From positions 1 to 35,299 of the forward strand of contig JAFTJE010000005.1 in the NCBI GenBank assembly GCA_017456545.1: DNA of 35,299 bases. The letters are read 5' to 3'. Below, in pieces: positions 15,843-25,294 of this stretch (position 1 is the stretch's first letter; each line of letters starts with the position of its first letter). The stretch is from Clostridia bacterium (GTDB lineage: Bacteria; Bacillota; Clostridia; Oscillospirales; CAG-272). The notes under the pieces are model-generated. The model was given only the letters and a program-made list of their open reading frames with translations, was not told the origin of the DNA and searched no databases. The position numbers were made by a program, and so were the translations under genes.

Positions 15843-16331
15843 ATGAAAAAATTATATAACAAAGCCATGGAGCTTTACAGAAAATACAAGGAAATATTCT
15901 GGTACCTGGTGGTAGGTGGACTTACTACCGTTGTTTCCTACGGTACATACGCACTGTTTTACAGTCTTTTCAGCCTTAATGCCACATTATCGGAGACTCT
16001 ATCGTGGGTATGTGCTGTGCTTTTTGCCTATCCCACAAATAAGCTTTTGGTTTTTGAGAATCACTCGAAAAATATACTGTTAGAGTTTTCATCCTTTGTT
16101 GCATCAAGGGTGGCTACGGGGGCATTCGGTGTAGCGTTTATGTGGCTCTTTGTGGATATGCTCCTTTGCAACGGATATCTTATGAAGGCTATATCAAGTA
16201 TAGTAATACTCGTGCTTAATTATGTTTTCTCCAAGCTCATTACCTTCAGAAAGAAAAAGGAGAAAACCCCGGACCCCGTTACAGAAAATACACAAATATG
16301 TGTGGAGGATACGGAAGAGGGTACAAAATGA
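15843..16331 (+). CDS. GtrA-family membrane protein
   Basis: 162 residues from the ATG after AGAAGGATAGAA; the longer reading starts inside the leader palindrome. Four hydrophobic segments (about 21-40, 44-68, 79-108 and 112-135) and the motifs FWYLVVGGLTTVVSYGTYAL and TNKLLVFE match the GtrA/DPMS group, which are thought to flip or hold undecaprenyl-phosphate sugars for cell-wall or teichoic-acid glycosylation. The last 25 residues are a charged cytoplasmic tail. No glycosyltransferase is adjacent. Its stop overlaps the next start (ATGA). Family call is firm, substrate unknown. Confidence 0.85.
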   Translation: MKKLYNKAMELYRKYKEIFWYLVVGGLTTVVSYGTYALFYSLFSLNATLSETLSWVCAVLFAYPTNKLLVFENHSKNILLEFSSFVASRVATGAFGVAFMWLFVDMLLCNGYLMKAISSIVILVLNYVFSKLITFRKKKEKTPDPVTENTQICVEDTEEGTK

Positions 16332-17167
16332 AGGACTTTTTTGAAAAGGAAAATATAGAGCTTTATGCCTATGTGCCTCTTAAGGAATGTAAGATAATCA
16401 AAAAATATCTCCTTGACAAAAACGGACTTGACGAAGGGTGTGGAGCTCTGATGATGCTCCTCCCGTACAGAAGCGAGGTGTCTCCTGTAAATCTGTCGGT
16501 ATATGCCTCAGTCAGGGATTATCATAAGTATGTGGAGGGGCTTGCCGAAAGGTTGGGTAACTATATAAGTAACCGATACCCGAATGCAAGATATAAGCTC
16601 TTTGCCGACCATTCTCCCATTGACGAGGTACACGCTGCCTGTATCAGTGGGCTTGGCTTTATCGGCAGAAACGGGCTTTTGATAAATGAAAAATATTCAT
16701 CCTTTGTGTTCCTCTGTGAGCTTATTACGGATTTGACCGAAAAGGAGCTTTGTATTCCACAGTATGTGGAAAAAGAGCCGAGGATGTGTATGAATTGTGG
16801 GGAATGTGCAAGGAAATGTCCATCCAACTGTATGGATGAAAGCGACCCCCGTCCAAAGACAGAATGTCTTTCTGCCATAACGCAGAAAAAGGGTCAGCTA
16901 GGTGACTCCGAGATAAAAATGATGCTGGATAATGGCTGTATCTGGGGGTGCGATGTATGTCAAAATGTGTGCCCGTATACAAAAAATGCTGACAAAACCC
17001 CTATTTCCTACTTTAAGGAGGGGATAATTACAGAGCTTACCACAGCTACACTTGATTCCATGTCCGAGGAGGAATTTATCTCCCGTCCCTTTTCCTGGAG
17101 GGGCAGAGATGTGATTCGTCGGAACACGGAGATATACGGAAATAGAAAAGCAGAGAAAAAAAGTTAA
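16328..17167 (+). CDS. Short QueG-like double-[4Fe-4S] protein
   Basis: 279 residues from the ATG overlapping the gtrA stop. The N-terminal part resembles the corrinoid-binding region of epoxyqueuosine reductase, with DHSPIDEVHAA (D94 in the place of the QueG catalytic Asp) and GLGFIGRNGLLIN. Two ferredoxin-like clusters follow: CMNCGECARKCP (C154, C157, C160, C164) and CDVCQNVCP (C208, C211, C215). QueG itself is about 350-390 residues with a C-terminal HEAT-like domain that binds tRNA; here the protein ends soon after the second cluster. It may be a reduced QueG, or a relative acting on another substrate. No other queuosine gene is in the window. Confidence 0.75.
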   Translation: MKDFFEKENIELYAYVPLKECKIIKKYLLDKNGLDEGCGALMMLLPYRSEVSPVNLSVYASVRDYHKYVEGLAERLGNYISNRYPNARYKLFADHSPIDEVHAACISGLGFIGRNGLLINEKYSSFVFLCELITDLTEKELCIPQYVEKEPRMCMNCGECARKCPSNCMDESDPRPKTECLSAITQKKGQLGDSEIKMMLDNGCIWGCDVCQNVCPYTKNADKTPISYFKEGIITELTTATLDSMSEEEFISRPFSWRGRDVIRRNTEIYGNRKAEKKS

Positions 17168-17212
17168 TTTACCCTGTGAGGGGAACAGCTATGAAAGGAG
17201 AAAGGATATTTT

Positions 17213-20200
17213 ATGATAACGGTCTTGTACGGTAAAATGGGTACGGGAAAAAGCACCCATATTATGGAACAAATAAAAAATGACTGTAAGAATAAAAAGC
17301 AGTCCTTTCTTATAGTTCCCGAGCAGAAGGCTATTATTGCCGAGAGAGAAATAGCCGAGACTATGCCACCCTCTGCCCAGCTGTATACAGAGGCAACTAA
17401 TTTTTCAAGACTTGCCAACAGCGTGTTCCGTAAGCACGGAGGACTTGCCTATAACTATATTACAAGAAGCGGAAAAAGGCTTATTATGTACCGTGCTCTT
17501 TGTGAATTGCGTGATAGCCTTACCTCCTATAAAATTCCCAAGGGCAGAGAAAGAGGAGCAGTGGAAATGTTCCTTGATGCAGTGGGAGAGCTTAAGACCT
17601 ACGGTGTATCAACAAATAAGCTGGAGGCAATTTCGGAGTCTATGGTCAGCCCAAAGCTGTATGCAAGGGTCAAGGACCTGAGCCTTGTGCGTAGCGTGTA
17701 CGAAAAAATATTATCGGAAAAATTTAACGACCCCTATGACGATATTCTTCTCCTTGCCGAAAAATTAAAAAATCATCAGTTTTTTAAGGGTGCAAATGTT
17801 TATGTGGACTCCTTCTACGGATTTACGGGAGCCCAATGGAATGTACTTTATGAAATAGCTAAGCAATGCGACAAGCTTGTTATAGCTCTCGATATGCCTA
17901 AGGACGGTAAGGACTCTGACTATGCCAAAATAGTGCAGACCTCCAAGGCTGTTAAAAGGATGAGTCGGAATATAACGGGTAAGGAGCCCAATGTGGAAAC
18001 CTTTGATGAGGACCACCTGCACAAAAACCCCACAATTAAGTATCTTTACGATAATTTATGGGACTTTGGTGCATCCCCCATAGAGGAGCAATCGGGAGTT
18101 ACCTTAGTTACCCCCGAGGACGAGTTTGACGAGTGCGAGTATGTAGCCTCCGAGATAAAAAGACTTGTAATGCAGGGGGCAAGATATTCCGATATTGCCG
18201 TGATTATGGGTAAGGCAGATACATATAACGGCATTATAGATATGACCTTTGATAAATATGAAATCCCCTCATTTTTCGCAAAGCAGACGGATATCAGTGC
18301 AAAGCCCCTTGTAAAAATGATATTCTCGGCAATAAAAGCAGTGGACTCCTACGGACTGCAGGATATTTCCGACTATCTTAAGTGTGGCTACTCCGATATA
18401 GATATGGAGCACGCCTCCGAGCTTGAGGGATATATGTATCGCTGGAAGCTACGGGGCAGAAAGAAATTCGATAACGATGAGTACTGGAATGCCAATCCCG
18501 ACGGATATGTTGTGGAGACCACCGAGTCACAGCTTGAAGAGCTTGCAAGGATAAATGAAACCAGGGACAGGCTTGCAGAGGCACTTTTGCCACTCAGGGA
18601 GGCATTTGATAAAAAGCTCACCTGTCGGGAGGTTCTTATCGCACTTTACAGATTCCTTGAGAATCATAAAATCAGGGAAAAGCTTGATAAGGAAATAAAG
18701 GAATCGAGCAAGGAGGAGGCTATTGAGCTTTCTCAGCTTTACAGTGGACTTATGGGTGCCTTTGACACCGTAAATGAAATAATGGGTGAGGAGATTCTCG
18801 ATGCTGAAGCCTTTGCGGGAGCTCTTCGCTATGCTCTTGACGGAGTAAACGTGGGAGTGATTCCCACAGGTGAGGATAAGGTCACCGTTGGTGAGGCACA
18901 CGGCATAAGAACAAAAAACATCGCCCATGTGTTTATTTTAGGTGCAGTATCGGGTAAATTTCCCGGCACTGTGATTGATGACGGATATTTTACGGACAGG
19001 GATAAAATCGAGCTTGAGGGAGTCGATATAGTTTTATCCTCCAAATCCGATATAAAATCGGCAGACGAGCTTCTTAATTTCAGAAACGCCATAGCCGTAG
19101 CCTCGGAGAGTGTATGTATTTCTGCTCCGAGAGGCTCCATAGGAAGCAGCACACCGTCGGAGCCCTCCATAGGCTATGAAAGAGTTAAAAAGCTCCTTTA
19201 TAATGCTACAGAGAAAAATACCTCTGCCATCCCCCTGTACGAAAGAATCTTTACCGAGGAAGTGGCAAGGGAATATGCCTCCTTTGGAAAGGATGTGGGA
19301 GCAGAGGCAATACGGAGCCTTTTGAATATTGAAAGGAGCAATGTGGACTTTGCAAATGAGAGCATTTGCGTCGGCGAAAAAGAGGCAAAGGAAATATTCA
19401 CCACAGCTATGAATATGTCATACTCCAGAATAGAGACCTTTGTTTTATGCCATTTCAAGTATTATTGCAACTATCTGCTTAAGCTTCGTGAGAATACAAA
19501 AATATCCTTTTCCTCCAGGGATGTGGGCGACCTTACCCATAAGGTATTTGAGCTCTTCTTCCTTAAGGTAAAGGAGGACGGGATTGATTTGTCAGCCCTT
19601 GAGGGGGAGGATATTATCAAGCTTGTTGACGAAATAATTGACGGGTATATTAAGGCAATTTGTCGGGGCAGTCACGCTTCTTCAAAAATGGAGAGGCTCT
19701 TTGACAGACTGAAAAAGCATATTTACATATTCATTGAAAGCATGGTAAATGAATTTTCAGAAAGCAAATTTCTTCCCGAGTACTTTGAGCTTTCCATGGG
19801 CAACGGGGAAAATGATGTGCCCTCCAATGTATTCAGAATTGGAGAGGATGCAACCCTTACAATGCGTGGCTCCTGTGACAGAGTGGATGTATACAGAAGG
19901 GACAAGGATACCTTTATTCGTGTAATAGACTATAAAACAGGCTCCAAGGAATATAACAGGGCAGATGCGGAAAGAGGACTTAATCTTCAGCTCCTTATAT
20001 ATCTTTACTCCCTTTGTAAAATGGGAGACTGTAAAATCAAGCAGGAGCTGGGGGGAGAGATTACCCCTGCGGGAATGATGTATATACCCCTTGAAATCGG
20101 TAAGGCGAAAAACGAAACCGAAAAGGGAATTACCTCAGCCGAGGGAGAAAAGAACGAGGTGGATGCCGTTGTCGGCAAAATGAAACGCAGTGGAATCCTT

Positions 20201-20470
20201 CTTGATGACAGGGAGCTCCTTTCGGCTCAGGACCCCTCAATGGAGGGAAAGTATATACCGACCTATCCACCGAGGGCTAACAGCAAGGAGGAGACCTTTG
20301 TATCAAGGGAACGCTTTGAGGAGATATTCGGGGAGCTTGCCGATACAATAGAGGAAATAGGTCTTCAGATGCTTTCGGGTGATGCAAGGGCAGAGCATCT
20401 TGAAAGAAAAGATAATACCTCACCCTGTAAATACTGTGCAAACCGTGCCGTTTGCAGAAGGAGGAAATGA
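17213..20470 (+). CDS. addB: AddB subunit of helicase-nuclease
   Basis: 1085 residues. It acts with AddA to resect double-strand breaks to Chi-type sites for RecA loading. Walker A GKMGTGKST is at 7-15. The C-terminal RecB-like nuclease has VIDYKTG with D906 and K908. The Fe-S cluster characteristic of AddB is complete: C746 (in LCHFKYYC) and C1072, C1075, C1081 at the extreme C-terminus (CKYCANRAVC). Length is slightly below the ~1150 of Bacillus AddB. Ribosome site GAAAGGAT; 45 bases after the QueG-like gene, and overlapping the addA start. Confidence 0.95.
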   Translation: MITVLYGKMGTGKSTHIMEQIKNDCKNKKQSFLIVPEQKAIIAEREIAETMPPSAQLYTEATNFSRLANSVFRKHGGLAYNYITRSGKRLIMYRALCELRDSLTSYKIPKGRERGAVEMFLDAVGELKTYGVSTNKLEAISESMVSPKLYARVKDLSLVRSVYEKILSEKFNDPYDDILLLAEKLKNHQFFKGANVYVDSFYGFTGAQWNVLYEIAKQCDKLVIALDMPKDGKDSDYAKIVQTSKAVKRMSRNITGKEPNVETFDEDHLHKNPTIKYLYDNLWDFGASPIEEQSGVTLVTPEDEFDECEYVASEIKRLVMQGARYSDIAVIMGKADTYNGIIDMTFDKYEIPSFFAKQTDISAKPLVKMIFSAIKAVDSYGLQDISDYLKCGYSDIDMEHASELEGYMYRWKLRGRKKFDNDEYWNANPDGYVVETTESQLEELARINETRDRLAEALLPLREAFDKKLTCREVLIALYRFLENHKIREKLDKEIKESSKEEAIELSQLYSGLMGAFDTVNEIMGEEILDAEAFAGALRYALDGVNVGVIPTGEDKVTVGEAHGIRTKNIAHVFILGAVSGKFPGTVIDDGYFTDRDKIELEGVDIVLSSKSDIKSADELLNFRNAIAVASESVCISAPRGSIGSSTPSEPSIGYERVKKLLYNATEKNTSAIPLYERIFTEEVAREYASFGKDVGAEAIRSLLNIERSNVDFANESICVGEKEAKEIFTTAMNMSYSRIETFVLCHFKYYCNYLLKLRENTKISFSSRDVGDLTHKVFELFFLKVKEDGIDLSALEGEDIIKLVDEIIDGYIKAICRGSHASSKMERLFDRLKKHIYIFIESMVNEFSESKFLPEYFELSMGNGENDVPSNVFRIGEDATLTMRGSCDRVDVYRRDKDTFIRVIDYKTGSKEYNRADAERGLNLQLLIYLYSLCKMGDCKIKQELGGEITPAGMMYIPLEIGKAKNETEKGITSAEGEKNEVDAVVGKMKRSGILLDDRELLSAQDPSMEGKYIPTYPPRANSKEETFVSRERFEEIFGELADTIEEIGLQMLSGDARAEHLERKDNTSPCKYCANRAVCRRRK

Positions 20471-23400
20471 TGGAGCTTACAGTACCTCAGAAGCAAGCGA
20501 TAGAATTTAAGGACGGAAATCTCCTTGTTTCCGCCGCAGCGGGAAGCGGAAAAACCTCCACGCTTATAAAGAGAATAGTTGAAAGGCTTAAAGACGGGGA
20601 GCAAATCACCGATAAGCTTATTGTAACCTTTACCATTTCCGCCGCCTCCAAGCTCCGTGCCGACCTTATCAAGGGCATAGGAGAGGAGATAGCCAACGGA
20701 CAGGATGGGAAGCATCTCGGGGAGCAGCTTATAAAGGCAGGTAATGCCGATATCTGTACAATAGATGCCTTTTGTATGAAGCTGGTTCGTGCCAACTTCG
20801 ATAGAGTTGGCATAGATGCCGACTTTCGCATAGGTGAGCAGAGTGAAATAGATATCCTCAGCAAGGAGGCAATGGAGGAGACTCTTGACACCTTTTTCGA
20901 GGCTGAGGAGAAGGATGCTGATTTTCTTACGGTATGCGACTGCTTTGGCGATATGAGAAACGAGGATAAGCTGGCAGAAAGCCTTTTGAGTCTTTATTCC
21001 AAGCTTATTACCACTAAGGAGGGAGCAGAGCTTCTCCTTAAAAATAACACCTGTGAGGGGGATTTTATGGACACTCCCCACGGAAAAATCCTTTGTGAAC
21101 GCATAGTAAGACTGGTTGATTACTATAAAAAGTATTACGGACTTCTTATAGATGAGTGTATGAAGGATGGAAAGACAGCAAAGAGCTACGCCCCTACATT
21201 GGTATCGGATATCGGTATTATGGACGGTATATTGAGTCTTTGCAAAAGCTGTAAATACGATGAGCTCAAGACATATCTTGCTTCTGTAAAATACGCAAGA
21301 TTCGGTATTGTAAAGGGAGAATGCTCCGTTGACACAGGAGCCATAAGGGATAAGAGAGACACCTTCAAGGCTAAGCTGAAGGATATTGAAAAACGGTATT
21401 TTTCCACAGACCATAAGGACGCCTGTGAGGCGTATAATCAGAACGGAAAAATGTGCCGTGCCATCTACAAAATAATCAAAGCATTTGAGGATGAGCTTTT
21501 TTTGAAGAAAAAAGCACACTCCATATACAGCTTTAACGATGTGGAACGCTTTGCTCTCTGTCTTCTCTGCAACAGGGACGGGAGCCCTACGGATACAGCC
21601 CTCGAATACAGAAAAAGATACAACGAGGTCTATATCGACGAGTATCAGGATACAAACTCCATCCAGGATGAAATATTTAAGGCTATAAGCAACGGCAACA
21701 GATTTATGGTGGGTGATATAAAGCAGAGCATCTATAAATTCCGTTCTGCCGAGCCGGAAATTTTTGCAGGATACAGAGATTCCTTTACCCCCGTGGACGA
21801 ATTTCAAAGGGGGGATACGGGTGCAGGTATCTTTATGTCAAACAATTTCCGTTCCGATAAGGGAGTTATAGACTTTGCCAACCTTGTATCGGATTATATG
21901 TTCAAAGGCTCACAGGAGATTCCCTACGGACCGAAGGACCGTCTTATATTCTCCAAGGCAAGACTGCCTGAGGGCTATCCCCACGAAAAGGCAGAGGTAT
22001 ATCTTATCAAAGGAAAAAGAAACGACGAAACAGAAGAAAATCCCGAGGCTGACTTTGTTGCAAGGAAAATAAAATCCCTGATAGAACACGGATACCTTCC
22101 CTCAGGTAACAAAATTCAGGCTAAGGACATAACAATTCTTTTGAGGACAAGAACATGCCTTAACGATTATATCAATGCCCTTAAAAGACACGGGGTCAAT
22201 TATCAGTACGAAAACGAGGAGCTGCTTTACGAGAGAAGTGAGATTCTTCTTGTGATGTGTCTTCTTAATGTAATTGACAATCCTATGCGTGATGTGTATC
22301 TGGCAGGTGCTATGCGTTCTCCTGCGTTTGATTTTACCCTGTCAGAGCTTGTAGCTATAAGACAGTCGGGAAGAAGTCTGCCGTCACTCTATGCATCCTG
22401 CAAATCCTATCCCAAGGAGGATAAAATAAGGAAAAAGCTGGATGATTTCTTTGAAAAAATAGAAAAATACCGTAAGGCGTGTCGTAAATTACCCTCCCAC
22501 GAGGTAATTTCTATGCTTTATACGGACTTCGGACTTCTCGGTAGCTGTACCAAGGAGGAGAGAAAAAGCCTTCTCACCCTTTACGATATAGCAAGAAAAT
22601 ATGAGTCGGGCTCATACAAGGGAATCGGCTCCTTCCTTCGCTATACGGACAGAGTGGTGAATGATAAAATAAAGGAGCATGTTTCGGATAATGACGGCCG
22701 GAGTGTGGAGATTATGACCGTACACGGCTCCAAGGGACTGCAAAGACATATATGCTTTCTCTGTGATACTGCAAGAGGCTTTAATACTGAGGATATCAAA
22801 AGTCCCATATATTTTGACAGGTTTCTCGGAGTGTCCGGTTATATTTTCAAAAACGACGGCCTTACAAAATATAACACCTTAATGAGAAAATGCACCTCCA
22901 TGGCTATGGTTAACGGAATTGTAGAGGAGGAAATGCGAAAGCTCTATGTAGCCTTAACCAGAGCAGAGAATAAAATGATAGTTACGGGAATGGACACTGA
23001 CCCTGTAGGGTACATTTGTGAAATGAAGGAAAGGGCAAGATGCCAAACCCCCTACTCAATACTCAATACAACCTCCTGCCTTGACTGGATTGTCGGTGCA
23101 TGCAGCGACACCTCCTCGGACTTTTTTGAAATGTCCGTAATAGACGGGGAGAGAGATACCGTGGAGGCAACGGACGGTGTATATGAGGAAGAAGTACCCT
23201 ATTCCCAAGGGGAGCTTGAGAAAATAAAGAGAGAGCTTAAAAAACGCCTTGAATTCAAGTACAAAAATGAGCATATAAATAAGGTACCCTCCAAGCTCTC
23301 GGCGTCAAAGCTGTCTAAAACAGTTCTTGACAGCACGGAAAACGAGGAGGTAGACCAGAATATATCCCTGGATATTATGCCCACATTCCTGACAGGTGGA

Positions 23401-23958
23401 GAAAAACAGGTAACAGGCTCGGATATAGGTACGGCAACCCACCTGTTTTTGCAATTCTGTGATTTCGGTGAGCTTGAGAAAAACGGAGTCGACAAGGAAA
23501 TGGAGAGACTACGGGGAGAATACCTGTCGGAGTCCGTATGCAAGCTTGTCAACAAGAGCTATATTGAAAAATTTATGGGCTCACGACTGTTCACTGAGCT
23601 GAGAGAGGCAAAAAGCCTCTTAAAGGAATTCAGATATAATATTCTGCTCCCTGCCAATGATTTCTCCGAGAAAACCGATTTCCACGGTGAAAAGGTGCTG
23701 GTGCAGGGCGTGGTAGACTGTATCTACGAAAGAGATAACGGAGAGCTTGTGCTGGTGGACTATAAAACAGACAGCGTAAATATGTCAAATTACCGTCAGA
23801 TTTTAGTCAGCCGTCACAAAAATCAGCTATCGTATTATAAAAAAGCTTGCGAAATGATGATGGAAAGACCCATTTCACAGGTGTTGATTTACAGCGTTCC
23901 CTTAGGCAGGAGTGTTTTCCTGCCCGACGGAAGCGATGATTTTTCAAAGGAGGAATAA
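20470..23958 (+). CDS. addA: AddA helicase-nuclease subunit
   Basis: 1162 residues from the second of two adjacent ATGs (20467 or 20470); GGAGG at 20460-20464 is better spaced for 20470, which overlaps the addB TGA by one base. UvrD-like helicase: Q motif PQKQAIE, Walker A AAAGSGKTS (22-30), Walker B IDEYQDTN, and helicase motifs DIKQSIYKFRSA and TVHGSKGL. The C-terminal nuclease has VDYKTD with D1097 and K1099, so the enzyme should have two active nucleases with AddB. Length is normal for AddA. It is followed without gap by a conserved short gene. Confidence 0.96.
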   Translation: MELTVPQKQAIEFKDGNLLVSAAAGSGKTSTLIKRIVERLKDGEQITDKLIVTFTISAASKLRADLIKGIGEEIANGQDGKHLGEQLIKAGNADICTIDAFCMKLVRANFDRVGIDADFRIGEQSEIDILSKEAMEETLDTFFEAEEKDADFLTVCDCFGDMRNEDKLAESLLSLYSKLITTKEGAELLLKNNTCEGDFMDTPHGKILCERIVRLVDYYKKYYGLLIDECMKDGKTAKSYAPTLVSDIGIMDGILSLCKSCKYDELKTYLASVKYARFGIVKGECSVDTGAIRDKRDTFKAKLKDIEKRYFSTDHKDACEAYNQNGKMCRAIYKIIKAFEDELFLKKKAHSIYSFNDVERFALCLLCNRDGSPTDTALEYRKRYNEVYIDEYQDTNSIQDEIFKAISNGNRFMVGDIKQSIYKFRSAEPEIFAGYRDSFTPVDEFQRGDTGAGIFMSNNFRSDKGVIDFANLVSDYMFKGSQEIPYGPKDRLIFSKARLPEGYPHEKAEVYLIKGKRNDETEENPEADFVARKIKSLIEHGYLPSGNKIQAKDITILLRTRTCLNDYINALKRHGVNYQYENEELLYERSEILLVMCLLNVIDNPMRDVYLAGAMRSPAFDFTLSELVAIRQSGRSLPSLYASCKSYPKEDKIRKKLDDFFEKIEKYRKACRKLPSHEVISMLYTDFGLLGSCTKEERKSLLTLYDIARKYESGSYKGIGSFLRYTDRVVNDKIKEHVSDNDGRSVEIMTVHGSKGLQRHICFLCDTARGFNTEDIKSPIYFDRFLGVSGYIFKNDGLTKYNTLMRKCTSMAMVNGIVEEEMRKLYVALTRAENKMIVTGMDTDPVGYICEMKERARCQTPYSILNTTSCLDWIVGACSDTSSDFFEMSVIDGERDTVEATDGVYEEEVPYSQGELEKIKRELKKRLEFKYKNEHINKVPSKLSASKLSKTVLDSTENEEVDQNISLDIMPTFLTGGEKQVTGSDIGTATHLFLQFCDFGELEKNGVDKEMERLRGEYLSESVCKLVNKSYIEKFMGSRLFTELREAKSLLKEFRYNILLPANDFSEKTDFHGEKVLVQGVVDCIYERDNGELVLVDYKTDSVNMSNYRQILVSRHKNQLSYYKKACEMMMERPISQVLIYSVPLGRSVFLPDGSDDFSKEE

Positions 23959-24363
23959 ATGAGAATTATAGTTTGTCTTGACGAAAGACGGGGTATGATG
24001 TTCAATAAACGCAGACAGAGCAGAGACAGCCTTGTAACAGCCGATATTGTCTCCTCCCTCGAGGGAGAGAAGCTGTTTATATCCCCCTATTCCGAAAAGC
24101 TGTTTGAGGGATTTGACCTTAAGCTTAAGGTCAAGGACAACCCGATAAAATCGGCAAAGAGGGATAGCATATGCTTTATTGAGGATGTGTCCCCAAATGA
24201 ATATGCCAAGGAGATAGACTCCGTTGTCATATATCACTGGAACAGACACTACCCCTGTGATTTCTATTTTGATTTTAATATGGAGGGCTTTAAGCTTGTG
24301 TCAAGCACGGAATTTGCAGGCTCCTCCCACGAAAAAATAACCAAGGAGATATGGATTAAATGA
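23959..24363 (+). CDS. Conserved 134-residue protein of unknown function
   Basis: 134 residues, soluble. The ATG follows the addA stop directly, with a GGAGGAA ribosome site. Landmarks are MRIIVCLDERRGMMFNKRRQ at the start, YHWNRHYPCDFYFDF (about 92-106) and SHEKITKEIW at the C-terminus. From memory a conserved clostridial family has these same blocks and has sometimes been labelled ribonuclease Z, but no metallo-beta-lactamase motif (HxHxDH) is present, so that label should not be used. The stop overlaps the next ATG. Position between addA and a nuclease lipoprotein suggests DNA-related work, but this is only context. Confidence 0.8.
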   Translation: MRIIVCLDERRGMMFNKRRQSRDSLVTADIVSSLEGEKLFISPYSEKLFEGFDLKLKVKDNPIKSAKRDSICFIEDVSPNEYAKEIDSVVIYHWNRHYPCDFYFDFNMEGFKLVSSTEFAGSSHEKITKEIWIK

Positions 24364-25289
24364 AAAAGAGAATTTTATCAATCTTAGCCCTTTTGCTTAT
24401 TGTGGCTATGTCATTCACCTCCTGTAGCCTGTTCTCCGATGAGACAGATGCAACAGGTAGCCCAAGTACAATAGTAATTAACGGAGAGACCGTTCCGTCA
24501 TATACAAATAAAGCATATGTGTATCTGAACAACGGAAAGCCTACCTTTACAGATAAGGAAATTACCACAAAATCCTATGAGTTTTACAGTGAGCTTGATT
24601 CCCTCGGCAGATGTGGTGTTACCCACGCTTGTATAGGTATTGACTTGATGCCCACAGACGACAGAGGAGAGATTGGCTCCGTAACTCCCTCGGGCTGGAA
24701 ATACAACGGCAAGAGCAATAATAATAAGTACGATACCACTCTTGTAGAGGGTGGCTACATATACAACAGATGCCACCTGATCGGCTTCCAGCTGGCAGGC
24801 GAAAACGCCAATGAAAAGAATCTTGTAACAGGCACCCGTTACCTCAACATCGAGGGTATGCTCCCCTTTGAAAATATGATTGCCGACTATGTAAAGGAAA
24901 CAAAGAACCATGTAATGTTCCGTGTTACCCCAATTTATGACGGTAACAATCTCGTTCCCAGTGGCATACATATGGAGGGCTACTCCGTAGAGGATGAGGG
25001 TGAGGGCATATCCTTCAATGTATACGCATACAATGTTCAGCCCGGTATTGAAATTAACTACGCCACAGGAGAAAACTGGCTCTCAGGTAAGGCTCCCGAG
25101 GTAGAACAAACAACAACCCAAGACCCCAACAGCATAACATATATTCTTAATAAAAACAGCATGAAATTCCATAAGGACGGCAGCTCCTGTGGTAACAGCG
25201 TAAAGGAAGAGAATAAGGATATCTATACAGGCAACAGACAAGACCTGATAGATAGGGGGTATTCGCCCTGTGGCACCTGCAAACCCTGA
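24360..25289 (+). CDS. Secreted DNA/RNA non-specific endonuclease lipoprotein
   Basis: 309 residues. Lipoprotein signal peptide with lipobox FTSC (C22). Residues about 70-235 form a beta-beta-alpha-metal nuclease of the EndA/DNA-entry type: NRCHLIGFQLAGENANEKNL, with H139 the likely general base and N154 the likely Mg2+ ligand; the usual DRGH is NRCH. The tail (about 262-309, ITYILNKNSMKFHK...CGTCKP) is the small Cys-rich domain often attached to such enzymes and to clostridial surface nucleases. It should digest DNA outside the membrane for nutrition, biofilm release or uptake. It is the last gene of the addBA operon by four-base overlap. Confidence 0.88.
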   Translation: MKKRILSILALLLIVAMSFTSCSLFSDETDATGSPSTIVINGETVPSYTNKAYVYLNNGKPTFTDKEITTKSYEFYSELDSLGRCGVTHACIGIDLMPTDDRGEIGSVTPSGWKYNGKSNNNKYDTTLVEGGYIYNRCHLIGFQLAGENANEKNLVTGTRYLNIEGMLPFENMIADYVKETKNHVMFRVTPIYDGNNLVPSGIHMEGYSVEDEGEGISFNVYAYNVQPGIEINYATGENWLSGKAPEVEQTTTQDPNSITYILNKNSMKFHKDGSSCGNSVKEENKDIYTGNRQDLIDRGYSPCGTCKP

Positions 25290-25294
25290 TTTGA

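Noticed and set aside
20365-21807. A 480-codon open frame on the minus strand
   Set aside because: It lies antisense to the addB end and addA, whose motifs are clear; its product is a Cys/Tyr/Leu-rich sequence without domain or ribosome site, so it is a codon-bias shadow.
23959-24363. Ribonuclease Z
   Set aside because: Far too short and without the HxHxDH metal motif.
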